From: Scortum barcoo
Taxonomy: Eukaryota > Chordata > Actinopteri > Centrarchiformes > Terapontidae
Assembly: GCA_023238725.1 (NCBI GenBank)
Contig: CM041534.1
Span: 6,322,572 to 6,386,571, forward strand
Reading direction: 5' to 3'
Length of the DNA: 64,000 nucleotides
Each line of letters begins with the position of its first letter. Positions within the stretch are counted from its first letter, which is position 1. Positions 1-14,600 of the stretch are shown here, in pieces. Both the position numbers and the translations under genes were made by a program. A model generated the notes under the pieces. The model saw only the letters and a list, made by a program, of their open reading frames with translations. It did no database searches and was not told the DNA's origin.

Positions 1-392
1 ACAAATATTTAGTTCAGTAAGTGCTCAAAACACACATCCCGACAGTCCAACCTGCGGATGTTTGATGTACAAATACACATTTTTGGCAATTGTTCATTTG
101 TAAAATGAAATATTTTCTGAATATTCCTCCCTAAAAAGTTTCTAAAGGCCAATGTGCTTCTCAAGCTAGGCAGGTGTGAAGAATGTGTGTGAAGGAGTGT
201 GTTAAATGTGAAATATGCCCACAGTGAGCCCTTTTCATGTTTCCCAGATTCAGACCAGTCAGCAGATATCTGACAATATTTGAAGGATTTTTTAAAGCAA
301 AATGTTTCCTCTTTCCTGCCAAATGTACATTACTGCATCACACAAACAGGTTAAGTTATGGGAATATCACTGGACATCATTAGCTGACTTAC

Positions 393-518
393 CTCAGTCG
401 GCACCTGGTTGTCCATGTTTCGACATTTCTCGTGATCACACTGGCAGTTCTCCCCACACGTCATCTTTCCTTTGCGACACCTGCACTGCTTGTTGCTGCA
501 GCGACCTTTACACGCACA
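393..518 (-). other. kif4: KIF4 cysteine-rich domain exon
   Basis: This 42-codon exon reads CACKGRCSNKQCRCRKGK followed by further Cys pairs ending in EKCRN. Its Cys spacing matches the C-terminal cysteine-rich region of KIF4 proteins, reported to bind an iron-sulphur cluster and chromatin. It is the last exon in view. A GT donor lies directly to its left (391-392), so at least one more coding exon exists beyond the window. Positions 1-392 contain no recognisable exon. Confidence 0.9.
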
Positions 519-3500
519 CTAAAGAAAGAGAAACTACTGAGCATCATGACGCTTCTTTGCATCGTAAGTCACCCAACTCTCCTGATCCTAAAACAGCATT
601 TACACCTCAGCGCTGTCGGAGCATCTGGAAGAAACCAACCATTTAATAACTTTTATATTACAACAGTGTGACCAAGTTCATCTCTGGCCTTCCTTCTAAA
701 CAGACATGTAACTGAGATCTGACAAACAGTTTGTAGATGACCCTGAGCTTCTTGTCAGTCTTACCCCAGTTGCTTTTGGTTTCTTTGAGTTTCTGCGTGC
801 CTTCTCAGGTTTTTCAGGACGCCACTCATCCTCCTCCTCCTCCTCATTCTCATCCTCACTGGGAGACATCAACTCTGCGACGTTGATGGCCATATTGAGC
901 GGTGCTTTAGCTGTGGTGAAGCGCCTTCCTTTAGGCTTTGGTTGGTAGAGAAAAAAAGAAAAGAAAAATCAGCACACTTGGACTTTAAATGAAGCAATGA
1001 TCTGAATTCAGTTCACAACCCCAGGTACTGTTCACAGAATTATTTGCTCTTGGCGCAATGATTTCTTTCAGTTTAAACATCGGCCCTGAATGAAAAAATT
1101 TCAATAACTATGGGGGGAAAAAACTAAATTAGCAAGCTTTAACTTTAAAAAGTGAAGTAACCTTGTATAAAAAGGCACAACGAGCAGGAAGGTCGAGCAA
1201 CTGCAGTAACTTACCTTTGGGGGAATGTACTCAAACGAGTCATCTGGACTGTTTTCATTGTTGGTCGTGGGCAAAAGGATTTTCTTTCCACTTGCCAGGT
1301 GGAGTAGTGAGAGTTTCTATGGGGAGGGAGAGAAAAGAGAAAAAAAAAAAAACAATCACAAAGCTGAGGTAAAAATAAACGCAACATTTCACTATTTTAT
1401 ACACACTTGTGCTGTTCCATGATACATTTTTCATCTCTGCAGTTATTAAAGTCAGGCTATTTAAAATTTGTCATCTGATCACTGAGTCTACTAAACATCA
1501 GTTATCAGAAGTTCTTGACCTCAGGTCCCAGTGTTTGTTTGGTATTAATCATTTCTAATTCAACTCAGGAAAATACTGAATAATAACACATGAAAGGCAC
1601 TAATGTTGGATTATAAAGTTACCTGTTTGAATTGCTCATTCTGCTCCATCAGTTTCTGGTTCTGCTCACTTAATCCTCGTAGATTTTTAAGCTCTTCTTC
1701 CTAAAATTATGTTACAGTTGGATAAGCACGAATGACATTTTGTAATTGTTCTGCACAATTTCTCCTATAAAAAACTAAAGAAAAAAAAGAAAAAAAGAAA
1801 CATAGTGATTGAACTCTCTTCAGCAGACGGAGATAGACCTGAAGTTTGAGGCGCTGAAGAAGCTCTTTCTCCTTTGGGCTCTCCTCATTTGTCTGCTTTG
1901 TTTCGTCTGACTCTCCACCTATGGGTTTGTTCTGTAGCTGGTTAAGGAGGTAAAGGACCTGTACAAAGAAAAGCAAAATAAAACATGTATTATAAATATG
2001 AATATGAATGTCTCTAAAATGAGGTGCAAATTAATAAACAAGTAAAAGCCATGAGCACCTTCTCTTGGTGCCTCTGCTCTAGTTCCACCAGCTGCTGCTG
2101 GTGCTCCATGTCCATGGTCGACATCACATTTCTCTCATCAGCCAGCAGCTTCCTTAAATCCTGTGCATTCCCTTTCTCCTGTTTAACTTCACTCTCCAGC
2201 TTAGCACTGGCTGTTTTAGCAGCCACCAGCTAAATAAAGAAGGGAAATTCAGATGTTTATAGCAAAACAGCAAACAGCGACACATCAATGTAAAAACGTA
2301 CGCTTACTAATTCAACAAACAGGCATCATTGGCTCACCTCAGACATCAGGACTCTGAGGGCACACTTGGCGTCGACTATGCTGGTGATGCCATCTATGCG
2401 CTGTTTCAAACGGCCCTCGCCATCTGCGACAAGAACTTTCTGCTGGAGGTCGGCGATCTGAGCATTCCTGTTAACATACAAGTCACTCTGCAAATCTGAG
2501 TGGTTTCTACAATAAAAAGGTACCAAATCCATTCATAGTTTCCTGAAGATATTTTGGTGACACTGAGTTGAAAAGCTCACAAAATAAAAGCACAGGTAGC
2601 AGAGGGGATTTGTGAATTGAGAAGAAGCAGAATGGTTCAGCTATTGACAGGAAGGTAATTTTAATTAAAGTTTCACTGTCATCACTGAGCTTCTGCGTCA
2701 GACTCACCTGAGGCCCATTTCTGTCTCCAGGTTCTCCACCTGTTTGGTCAGAGGTGTTTCCAGCGCCCCCTGGCTCTCCAGCTCAGAGATTATCAGTGTG
2801 CGACGCTGCATGGGAGGACACCACAAAGCAAAGGAGTGATTCTTTGCAACTTTTCTGCTCTGCTGGTGTGCTGATGTCTCATGTGTGGATGCGTAACAGT
2901 AGAGAATTGACATCTCACCCTGATTTTGGCAGCGGGTCGATCCCCCGCCTCTATCTGCTGTTTGAGGTGGTTGATCTCCTGAGCCAAGACCTTTCTGTCC
3001 TCCAGTAGGTCATTGAGGTGGCGGCGGGCCTCCTCTGTGCTGACCATCACCTCCACTTCATTGAGAAGCCATGTCTGATCACATGAATACAGTCACAGGC
3101 AGCGAAATCTCTCACTATCTAACAAGGATATTTAACTTTTGGATATTTTTAAAGCAATGTTCTGACTTGTTCAGGAAAATCAGTCGTCACGTTCTCAAAA
3201 TATAAGTCTGTCAATACTCTTCAGTACAATAACTGATAATTGTTTGTCTTGGTCAATATGATGAGTCTGTAATAAGCATAGTTTATTTTTTAACATGCAG
3301 ACTTATTAGTGTCAGACCATGTCTCCTTATTGACACCCATGTATAAGTGTTATAAGTATTTGATAAGTCATCTTGGGGAAATTCTTTTATTATAGGCTAC
3401 AAACTTTCAGTGACTTGACATACTGTTGGACTAATCAATGCTTACATAAAGTTATTGAACTCTGCTTAGACAGGCTGCAAGTCTGACATTTAACTGGCAA

Positions 3501-6500
3501 TCTGTGGCATCGCTCATCCTCCCTCTGCTGCTGATGTAAACAGACTTTCAGCATCAAAGTCTGCAAGAATTCAACTAATTTTGAGATGCACAGCTAACTA
3601 GATTCAACAGTTACATACAATTGCCATTCATTTATAGTTTGTTTCCAACAATGCTATTACCACAATACTCCCCAGTCTCTTGCTGCATGCATGGATCATG
3701 AGCAGTGTTGTTGAGAACTGGATGTATACATACAACCTAAAGTCAGTTTCATTCTCTAAAACTAAGTTTTGCTACCTTTACTCTTGCAGCAGCTCCCTCC
3801 ATTCCTCTGTTCTGGGCATCTTTACGTTTCTCTGCTACCTCACTTCTCTTCTGTAGAGCATCTTTCAACCGTTTGTTTGCAGCTGCAGCCTGTAGGGAAA
3901 GAGTAACTTGTTATAAGCTGCTTTAATTAGTTTACAGTTACACTTTATCTTAACAGTTTGATATTAGGATAATATCGACAAAACCGCTTTCAGAAATAGG
4001 CCTCACCTCTTCAGTTTTACGGCGCAGAACATTGGCCTGTTTCTGGAAATCCCTCTCAAGTTTAAGCAACTCGTACTGCCGTTTACGATCCTGTTAAACA
4101 GAGAGAAAACAAAGTGTAAGGTTCATGAAGCCAGAAAACCTAAATTAATAAAGTTTATTAGATTTGAGGGGTGAATTTATGTCTAAAATGTTGGTTAACG
4201 AAAACATCCTGCAGTGTCTTAAGAAGATCATCACATACCTTCTCCTTCAGCTGCAGCACCTCTCTGTCCTTCTTGCTCTTCCATTGTCTGAATTTCTCAG
4301 AGTCCTCCCTCATCTGTCTCATCAGTTGAGTTCGCTGTGTCTTCATAGCCTGTAGAAACAACATGTTATTGTGCTTGGATGTGACGTCTGTGGTACTAGT
4401 ATTAAACTCAAAAAGCAGAAAAAGATTTTATATTTTTACAAACAAGTTCAGTAACCTTCCCATTAATGTTCTATATACTCGTGGCCACCTATATCAAAAT
4501 ATATATAGTTGCTACTTTGTTCATGTGTAAACCAATAAGTAAAAAATGAAACCTCTATCAACAACTTTGGTATGAAAACATTCAGAAATACATAATGCAG
4601 CCCTCACCATTAAAAGAACACATTAGCAAAGAAACCCACTGGTTACCTGTATCTCCTGATTGAGCTTGCTAACTTTCTGAACAGAGGACTCTTTGAGTTT
4701 CAGCAGTTTGGACTGTTCAAGGAGCTTCTTCTTCATATCTCCCAGCTGCCCTTCAAGCTCCTGCAGTCTCTTCCTCCGCTGTTCACTGAGCCTAGAAGAA
4801 TGTGGTTTTTGTCAGACGAAGGAGGAAGTGAATAGTGAAGGCTTATTTGATTACTGTTATGTCAAAACAAATTAACTTAATAAATATTACTATAAGCACA
4901 ACCAAAGTGTTCATACTTAGCCTGGTTAGTGTCTTTCTTTGCAGACTGAAGTGCCAAAACGAGTTCCTCTTTTTCCTTCTGCAGCGAATCTACTGCAGAC
5001 TGTAGAGTCTGTACATTTTTCTGTAGGACAAAATGCCCAGAAGATTAAAACTTCAACTATGAACAAAAACATACCTGAAAATATATAATTGTACAAAAAG
5101 ACTGCTTTAAACTTAACCCATTTCATCTCTCGCAGAGACCATGTACCACCGGTGTTACCACAGGGGTCACACTACACACACTACAGGGGTCACCACATAC
5201 TCATGTTGACTAGTCATAGTACAGAATCTTAAAAAGGAAAATACTGACCCTTTGTAATTGAACTCGCATGTTACAGTATCAATGTGTCAGTAAGTTAAAG
5301 TAAAAAGTTCATAAGCAGTTTAAATACAATCATTTAGAGGGAAGTAAAGTAAAAAAGTAAAATAATATGTATCTAATAAAATAACTGAAAATAAAAGGAC
5401 TTTAAAATGATTGTCTGAGTCAAAAATGGAAACAAACTCCTCTCACCTGGTGCTCTGATTGTATTGGCTCCAGCTGGTTGTCGTTCTGGCACATTTTCTT
5501 CACAAAAGCTTCCTTCAAGCTCAACACTTTGTTCAGCTCAATCAGTTCCTTGGAGAGCTGAGCCTGCCGCAGTGCATGATGGGTTGCAAAGGCCTCCGGG
5601 GAGTCCTTACCACCAATGGCAGTGACATCCTGTTTAATGTGTTAGAGGTGGAAAACAGCTTCATTTACATTTGCTTTAGAAATAAAATAAGAGCTGAGGA
5701 GGTGTGCAAGAGAAGCAATCCGTTTCTCCAGAACGTCTGATTAACAATAAATATACTCAGTGTCATCTTCTCAATAAGAACTGTCAAAATGTCTAGTCCA
5801 ATGTGCACTGCAGAATTCTCAATTTTGTAAAGTGCCTCTGATGTAAACCATCATCTAATGTAAACATTAAGAAGGAAATTTTCAACGTACTGATGGGGAG
5901 TCATGTGCTGAATTTTTACTGCCATTGCCAGAGAGCTCAGATCCATCCTCTCCTGCAGCCATAGCCTCGATGGAGGCAGCGATGCCTGCGCTCTCATTCT
6001 TAAGAAAATAAACAACAGACAAATAAACAACAACAAAAATCCCAAACAGTTGTACTGTCACTGTCATTAATTATATTTAAATTAATACATTTGTATTAAT
6101 ATATGGATTGACAAAAAGTCAACTATAATGTCCAATACACATTTCAGCATTACGACACACAGCTGTCTTTAGGTGGATTATAATGAAACCGGTCCTGTGT
6201 ACCTTGAGCTCCAAGATAACTTCTTGAAGGTTCTTCATCACATCAATGTTCTCCTTCAATTCTTGGTCCTCCAGTGTCTCTATCACTTTCTCAAGATCCA
6301 CTGTACATCTGATATAAAGATAAATAAAATAAGCCATCGCTGACATCATGAACAAATCTGATTAAGGCCACGAAACACCACAAAAGAAAATAAAAAAAAA
6401 AAAGAGTTGAGAATTGAGAGAAAATAATGTTTAGCCAAGTATTCGGTGTCTTCTTTAAACTTCTTCACACCCACCCTGAAGCCCCCTGGCTTTGTAAACT

Positions 6501-9500
6501 TACGCTGCGTGGTGACGCAGTTGTTCCAGTTTGCTTTGCAGTTTCTCATTTGCTTGTTCTGTCTACAAAAATAAAGCAAAGAAAATATGATTAACATGAT
6601 GGATGCAAAACAATGAAATGTCAGTCATTTAAAAAAATAAATCACAGGCTGTCCATATTTCATTTTACTGCTAAATTCAATTGTCTTATTTCTTTTCTGG
6701 CTATAGACACAACCAAACGCCAAATCACTCCTACTAAGAGTTTTGCTATCAGCTTTCAACAGTGACTCTGAAGGAAGGATTGGTAAATGTTTTTTAAGGT
6801 CTGGCTCACCATAATGATCTTCTCAAACATGAAGGCAGTCTGTCCAGCAGCCTCACTCAGCTCCCTGCTCAGCTTATTGTTCTCGTCCTGCAGAGCACGG
6901 TTCCTTTCCAGCAGCTTAGACACATTCTCCGCCGACTCTGGCCTGTAAGAGGCGGGCTGAGTAACTTTTATGGCCTTTTTTTAAAATAGGTAACAGGTAC
7001 CTCTGGGTGCATTTATCTGACACCCTGGTGGGACATTGGGTTATTGGAAAATGTTGTGTCTTACCCTGAGAGCACTGGAGCAACTCCTCCACGGGCATGA
7101 AGGAGCATCACCTGCAGCTCCTGGACCTAAAAAAAAAGTGTATGAATCAAACCATTTGGGGCATTTATTGCTTTTTAAATTAGGAATGGTGAGTATCATA
7201 AGCTTTCTGTCCCATTAATCTTTGATTTTTTTCCTAAACAGTAGTCTATACAAAGAAAGATGTCCAACATGAACTGCATTTAACTTGCAGCATTGTTACA
7301 TAAGCCAAAGGCACTTTGTCTGTTTGTGAGTTCAACTGAGAATATTTCTCTCCAGTTTCTGTACCTGTTGCTTCAAACGGTTCATTTCAGCTGCCCTGGG
7401 GTCAACATTGACAATTGGTTTGTTTTTAATCTTGCGAGCTCTGTCAGCATATCTCAGCGTGTTGATGGTCTCCTCCATGTTCGAGTCTGCAGGACTGACG
7501 CACGCAATCATCAAAGTGTGGCTGTTGCCTCCCAAAGAATCTGATGAAACAAACAGAAAACGTCTCACAAAAGTGCTTGGTAAAATTATTCTGCAGTCAT
7601 TTACTTTGTTGCATTGTTGCTGCTTTGAACACCTGCCTGTTTTGATGTCCATTAACCAGTAATGCTGATGCTTTTGAGTCAAATATATAAAAAAGTAGAG
7701 CTAAACTCAGACCACCAGTGAACAATACTATTAAGAGAGCAGTGGAAACTCTTTCATTTTGTGGTGACAGAACAGATGCAAGCATGAAAAACGTTCCATG
7801 ACAAAATCAAAGACAGGAGGAGGAGGATGCTTACTGTAAGCTTTCATAATGTGATTTGCTCATGTTTTAAAGCCTCAAGGCGAGGTTGGTATCTGATGAC
7901 CACTATGTAACTTTTGGATATCTAAAATCAAAGCTTACCTTGTAGCAGGCGGGTGAGCTTGGAGTCTCTGTAAGGAACAAAGGTGTTTTTCTTGCTTTCA
8001 TCCCCCAAGGCACTGATCACATTACCCAAAGACAAAAGGCCACGATTGATGCTGATGCCTGAAGATGAAAATGAATAACATCAAAACAGAAATTCTGTTA
8101 TGAAGGACGCCTTACAATACAAAGAGACAACACAGAAATGTCACTACACTGTAGAGCATTGGGAGTGTAATAAATTGAAGGATAACAATTTTTAACCGAG
8201 TAAATATGAAGAAAACAATATTCAGGTTACCTTCCTTTAAACGATCTCCTTCCGCTTTGGTCTTCTTTTGCCTTTCTGAACCAGCCAGATCCACAAGGTG
8301 CAATTTTGAAACAACTGAGTCAGCTCTGCAACATAGAGTCACACAAATATTCACAGAGTTGAACATAGTGTTTTAAAAATGTTGCTTTGCTTATCCAGGA
8401 GCAATATCATGAGGTATCTTTATTTTTGTACTTATGCCGCTGTTTTTAATAAAGTCTAATCAGTCTTTCCTAAATTAAACAATATCTAGTCCAGCTATTC
8501 TCTATTGTCCTTTTCCCTCTTTCCAATCTCATGGACTGATATTTTTCTGAAAACCTGATATTTATTTCTATATTATTTACATAAACACAGTGTATCTTTG
8601 ATTCCAGTAAAGATTCATTTATTGTAGTCCACCCTCTGGAAAACATCTAAAAACCTCCATCCATCCTCTGGGCTTTACTGTCTAATGAGAATGAGGGCAG
8701 ATAACTTATTTTAAAACTGGTTCCAGTAAATCCAAATCTGATAATAGAACTACAGCCTAAGGCAAACAACTGTTTGTATGGAGTTAATATTACATTAAAA
8801 TCATTATGTCTGGAATCAGACACCAGAGAATAAACAACCATTTAAAGAGTCATTTATAATTAATACTTTGATCCACAGAGATTTGTTTCCTGCAGTGTCT
8901 TACGATACTGACGATACATCATGCATCCTGTGTTCTCAAGTGTAGTCTATAATTTTAGGTTCCTAAACAAAGCAATCCAAAATATACATAAACTCAAAAT
9001 GTTGTGTGTCAGTTAAAAAAGGGACTCAAGAGATTATGAGAGAAATCACCAAACTGACTTGTCTGTCCCTCTGCGCTGTTCCAGTGTGATGGTGAAGATG
9101 GCGTGAGAGCGTGAAGAAGCAGGCATTCATCGCTGTGGAGCCCACAGTGCGAGCAGAGTTTCCGAGCTCCAGACAACCCACCATCTCTTGGGCAGTGAAT
9201 ACCTGCCTCTCAGTTAGACCCACGATCTGGAAAATGGGGTATTTTCAATGAAAACACGCACTGATTAAAATCCTGATTTAAAAGCTGTCATCAATGCATC
9301 GAATTAGACATGAATGCAGTTTAGTGAGGATTATAATATGTATGTTCATTCTTGTAAACATGTCAGTCACTCACCTTAATGCCATCTTTAGGATCTTCCC
9401 GAATGCTGATGGAAGGTTTATCTTTAGACGCACACAGCAAGTCCAATATTTCTTCATTATAGATCTACAATCAAAGAGGAAAAAGCTTAACTAAATTACT

Positions 9501-10450
9501 TTAAAAGGTCACTGAGCAATGAAATAACATTTGCTAGATTTCAAAGAACAAAATAAATGCCTAACAAGACCACAAAAAAACAAAAACAAAAAAGAAAAAA
9601 AAAAAAAATCTGTGTAAACCACATGTCCACCAACCTCCAGGTAAGATACTGCCAGACAGAATTCACAGTCTGTCTTCTTCTCCCTTTCCTCAAAGATTCT
9701 TCTGATAACTCGAGGAATAACTCCGACTGAAGGATCATTTTCTTGTGCTGATGTGTACGTTCCTCCCATGGAGAAAGTCTTTCCTGATCCCGTCTGTCCA
9801 TATGCAAGAACTGTGGCATGGTAGCCTACGGAAAAGGACAATTTAGTGAGGATTCACAATGATTCAAAACATGAGACAAACAGAATAAAATATTTGTATA
9901 ATTATGCAACATCTTAGCTAATTTTACTAAATCTTTCCAATGTATTTCATTTGCATGGTGAAAGTACACTCTTCATCGTTTTCTAGAAAAAGAGCAGAAG
10001 TTTTTATGTCGCAGATCCTACACTGTGGCCTCCCAAGAAGTCAGTGGAAACAAAAATAGAATTTTCTTATTGAAATCAGTGAACAATCATGTTAAAGGAT
10101 ATAGCTACCTTTGAAAAGCCCATTCAGTAAGGAGGACACAGCCGAAGTGAAGACTTCCTCTTGTTCAGCAGTGGGGTCGAATACATAATCATATGTGAAA
10201 GCTTTCTCTGTACCAACGATCACCTGAAAATAAACAACAATTTAGCTGTTTTTACACATATTGTGTACAGTAGTTGTTTTATGGACTGTTAAACAAAGTG
10301 TTTTTTTTTTTTTTTTTAAACACAAACCTGTGGCTCCCCGGGCACGAAAGTGAGACAACACTGACATCCCTCGTTGATTTCTTTGGGTACCAACGGCCGA
10401 CATCGCAAGGCAACCCGCACTGGGATCACTTTATCATCCTCATTTGTCAT
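393..10450 (-). CDS. kif4: Chromosome-associated kinesin KIF4 (28 coding exons, 3' partial, one frameshift)
   Basis: Plus-end-directed microtubule motor of mitotic chromosomes and the spindle midzone (PRC1 partner in known family members). Coding exons, 5' to 3': 10328-10450, 10109-10223, 9635-9825, 9375-9464, 9059-9226, 8231-8325, 7939-8058, 7365-7540, 7065-7126, 6810-6942, 6504-6562, 6203-6308, 5891-5998, 5447-5629, 4917-5020, 4647-4791, 4239-4349, 4007-4090, 3776-3889, 2919-3074, 2708-2805, 2338-2467, 2059-2229, 1839-1958, 1623-1700, 1215-1316, 765-935, 393-518. All have GT/AG borders and, except 9059-9226, compatible phases. Start is MTNEDDKVIPVRVALRC. Residues about 9-336 are the motor (P-loop GQTGSGKT 89-96, switch II DLAGSE near 241-246), followed by a long coiled-coil stalk, an acidic patch (exon 765-935) and a cysteine-rich region (exon 393-518). 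About 1146 residues are visible; human KIF4A has 1232, so the C-terminal exon(s) are off the window. Exon 9059-9226 carries one extra base that would cause an early stop. Confidence 0.96.
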
Positions 10451-11640
10451 GATGCAAGACTCCAATATAAACCTAGCAATGGAGGAAAGGAGGTGTTCAT
10501 AATGAAGCTAAGCAATATCAGTCCAATGATATGGTAGGGTCACAGGTGATCAAGTATTCTGAATGTTTAATAAGAGACGAAACTAAAAATTAAAACAGTG
10601 TTGACACTGACTGCAATGGCAGATGCTGAAATACAGTTTTTCCCATCGTCAACATAAGTTTTTTCTTGAATGCTGACAAAAATGATGAAACATCATGTGA
10701 GGCAAGAATACTGGAGGTGGATTTAAAGAAGAACTACAGAAAAGATCTAAATACCATTAGTTAATGCTGAGCTGAAAATAGTTAAAGCTGGACAATCAAT
10801 GACTTTGTGCATTGAAAGCAACATAAACAGACTAGTGACCAATAAATATAGTACTGAAATGAAAGAAAAACTCTGCAATAAAACAGAAATTACAATGTGC
10901 TGTTACAATTCTTATGATCATTGTGTAACATCAGCATCTACAAAGGTGGATAACTGTTTCCACACTGAATAAAACACTTTTAATTGTTTAAATGGACAGA
11001 AATGCCTCCGGTTTTGAATCAGAAAACGTCCCCATGTCTCAGTGAAATAAATGGTGTGTTGTCATTGTGTCCCATGAGTTGATCGATTATTGATCTGCGG
11101 AACAGCTCTGGGGATGACATCCTGACCTGCAGCTCAGTACAGACACTTAAAGACAGAACTGTACAGTGAGATTTGAGTATCATGTAAATCTACTTTTAAA
11201 CTGGGTTATCTCTTTAACTTTGACGTTACTCAGTCGACCCGCGTACAGCTTACATTAGATTTGGCTATACCGTTTATCTCAATGAAGAGACAATACAAAA
11301 CAAACTCCTAACTTCGTGTTTAGCTGTCACTGCGGTGAGTTTTTATTATTTTTATAACAGGTCGATGACGAAGTTTCAGTTTTCCGTTAACAAGCTAGCT
11401 GCAGTCATTAGCGAGACGTTGACATTAACTTTACCTTTCCCGTTTCCTCCGATGTTTAAATGTCACGAACACCGCATTCACCGGCTGTGACTGACAAAGT
11501 TTAGCTCTTATAAATGATAAATTCTTAATAAAACCACACTTGTTGCGGTTAACTCGGTTACCTTTTGTCCCGTGGCCAAGTACTTACAGCGGTGTGAGAG
11601 CTGGATGTTGTTGCTGCCCGCCACTTTCAAACGGCCAGCT
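10451..11640 (-). promoter_or_regulatory. kif4: kif4 promoter, non-coding exon 1 and first intron
   Basis: A GT donor at 11587 ends a likely non-coding first exon running right from 11588 to about 11640. The matching acceptor is at 10473 behind a pyrimidine tract, giving 5' UTR at 10451-10472. The exon 1 area holds, on the minus strand, TTTGAA (11626-11631) beside GGCGGG (11617-11622). These resemble the CHR and E2F/CDE-type elements of cell-cycle genes, which suits a G2/M kinesin. The transcription start is inferred, and no TATA box is evident. Nothing else is seen in the 1.1-kb intron. Confidence 0.6.
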
Positions 11641-14600
11641 CCGCCTACCATTTCTTCTTCTACTCCCAAATTAATGTCAACGCACCGCGGCGGTGCTACT
11701 GACCTCTACAGGATAAAATAGGAAACACAGTATTTGTGTACAAGCCCTCAACAAAGATTAAAACACTCATTCCTGCATGAATCTTATTCTCACACCTTGA
11801 CCATTTTACTCATGAGACACACATGCAGCTCCCACTTTTAGTTATTTGCTACATATATACCGTCCCTCTGCTCTGCTACCGAACATTCACATTTTGAGAA
11901 CAACTCCTTTCTTCCACAGTGCACGTTATTTTTTATGCATTCAGAATACTCGATATATTTGAAATATGAGTTCAGTAAATGAATTAATCGAGACTTTGAT
12001 GCTCAAAATCTCAAAGAGGTTTTGTCACTTCTGACTGTCAACACAAACCTTCCAGCCTGTAAATGAGTCAGCATTCATTTTCCCCAATGAGCAGAGCACA
12101 CATCCGATCATGTGTCTTTGTACGGCTGTGAGAGTGATCAAGTGTCAGTGTATACTATGAACAGAATGAATAACCAAATGGATGTAGGTGTTGATGTTTT
12201 GTTTGCATATATCTCATAAATTCTCTATTGTGACCTGAAAGCTGCATTCATCTTCTTACAGCTGCCACTATTTCTGTCGTCTTTGTTACTGGCAATGAGG
12301 GCAATCAGAAAATATGCCTCAGTTTATGACCAATATCATTCCAAAACCAAGCAGATCAGTGTGAAGCAGAGTGAGGAGAGTGAGCACAGAAACCACGCTG
12401 CCCAGGCAACAGCATGTGACTCAGTAATTGTGTGAGATAGATATGCCAAGTTGAAGAATAAAAAGCGCAGGAGATATATTGTTTTCACTTCAAGATGAGT
12501 GCAGAGAGAGGAGGAAGATACAGCAGAAGGCAAGCTGAGTGGGTGACATGACATCCCTCTTGATGAGATGAGTTTTCAGCCGACAATGGAGAAAAGGGGG
12601 GGAGTGACGCTTCTGTTCTGGCTGGAAGAGAAAGGTCATTACACTGGGAGCCAGAGGGGAAAACAGCTGAGTCCAGATAAAATGATGACAAGGTTTCTGC
12701 AAGGATGAGAGAGCTAAGCAGGCTATATAGTGCCAGAAGTTAGAGCGTGGACTCATGCTACATTTGTGAGTGAATATTTTCAGAATATTTGAATATTTTC
12801 ACTGTGTCGAGCAAAGTGACACCAAAATGATTCTCCTGCGTCCAAATTTTGGATAGATTCGTTATTATAAAGCAGAAACAAGCCCTCACAGCTCTGTTGT
12901 AAAAGGGCCATATATGTAATCCATGACCTTTATCAACCTTGTGACCACTGGGAACGGTAACAACCCTGATAGAGCTTATCCTCTCCAACACAGATGTCTG
13001 GCTCAGCCTCCACCCCTTCTATGACAGATGCTGCTGACCCCCCCACCCCCCACCCCACCCAACATACAAACAATGAAGTCCAGTTTTCACAGTATAAATG
13101 AATTAGTCATTAGGGTGCATATGCATGAGAGGTAATGTCCTACATCGTGTTGCCAAATGTTGTGTTAAAACATTTGTATAAGTATCATATTGATTATTCA
13201 TCGTCCATTACAGAGCAGTTGAAAACATGCAAATAATGATACACAACGTGGGGGAGATTCAGAGTGCCTTGAAACTGCAAAACATGAGATTGTCCAACAG
13301 TAAGTGATTGTTCTGACATCCAGAAATCTCAGCAAGTGACTGGAGGATTAATCATTGGGTTGGTGATATTGATCAATCCCCTGCTGATGCACCAGCTATT
13401 ATGTGGAGCAGGGAGGTAAAAATATCTGATTTATTCCCTTTAGTCTTATTCAATACATAATTCAAGCTGGGGTGAAATAAATATGCTATTTTATATTTTC
13501 TGACTTTTTGAGGCACCTGTGAAGTTTCACAGGACTTTATGTTTATTTGAATTTTCATTAGTATGGCTCACTCTCGGCTACTGAGCACTAAGTCTCAGAG
13601 GCGGGCGAGTCCTGCCGCTGCGGGAAATTCCACCACAAGGCCTAATAACAACATGCCAGATTTTGTCTGCTCTCGAGAATAGAACAGACAGCGAATGAAT
13701 GGAACAAACCAGCCTATTCTCTCCATGCATATTCACCAAGTGATGAGTGTGCATGTGAGGATATTTCTTAAATGGGACAATTACAATGCCAGCAGCCCGT
13801 TGGTCTTACTTAAAGCCACACTGACCTTGAACAGCAGTGCCCACTCTTATACTGTAGCTGGAATGGGAGGAAATTCGGCCTGCTTCCCGCTTTCCTGTTG
13901 TAGTTTCCAAAGATAATCTTCATTGGGTGGATTGCATTGCAGTGACATCACCCGTGCCTAAAATCCAATAGTTGCATCAATGGGGTTTTGAAAAGGATAT
14001 GCTTCTCAGCTGTGCTAAGCCATGTGTACATACCAACTTTATGCTCTGCTAGGCTGAACGTTCTATAACGTTCTATAATGGGGTTTTCCTGTTGGTGCAG
14101 GAAAATGTATTGTATCATCAAAAGAATGGAAATCTAAGTAGCTAAAAAGACATTAAGTCTGCTGAGCATCAGCTAATCAGAGGCAATTTGTGTGTCTTGC
14201 TGGATAACTTTATCAGTGAAATACTTGCAAGATTACATCACTTATTGCTCACTTTCCATCAGAACTAACTAATCTCCAGACTTCATGACTTTCAGTGCTG
14301 AATGAGACCACAAAACTATCACATCGCATCATATCATGCTACCATGACTGAGGACATTTTCCACATTATTCTGTTGACTTATAATCTGAGGATGCCAGCC
14401 CTGGCAGTTTCTATTATCATAAAATGAATAAATGGGGATATTTTATAGTCACTATCTTAGTTTACGTTTTACAGTTTGAATTATCTCCAAACAACCTTCA
14501 CAGATAAGGCATACAAGTGTTGATCCCAACAGTATTTACATTAATACTGCTGAGCAGTGAAATGGAAAAGATGTGGTGCAATGATTTTCAAGGGCTTTGC

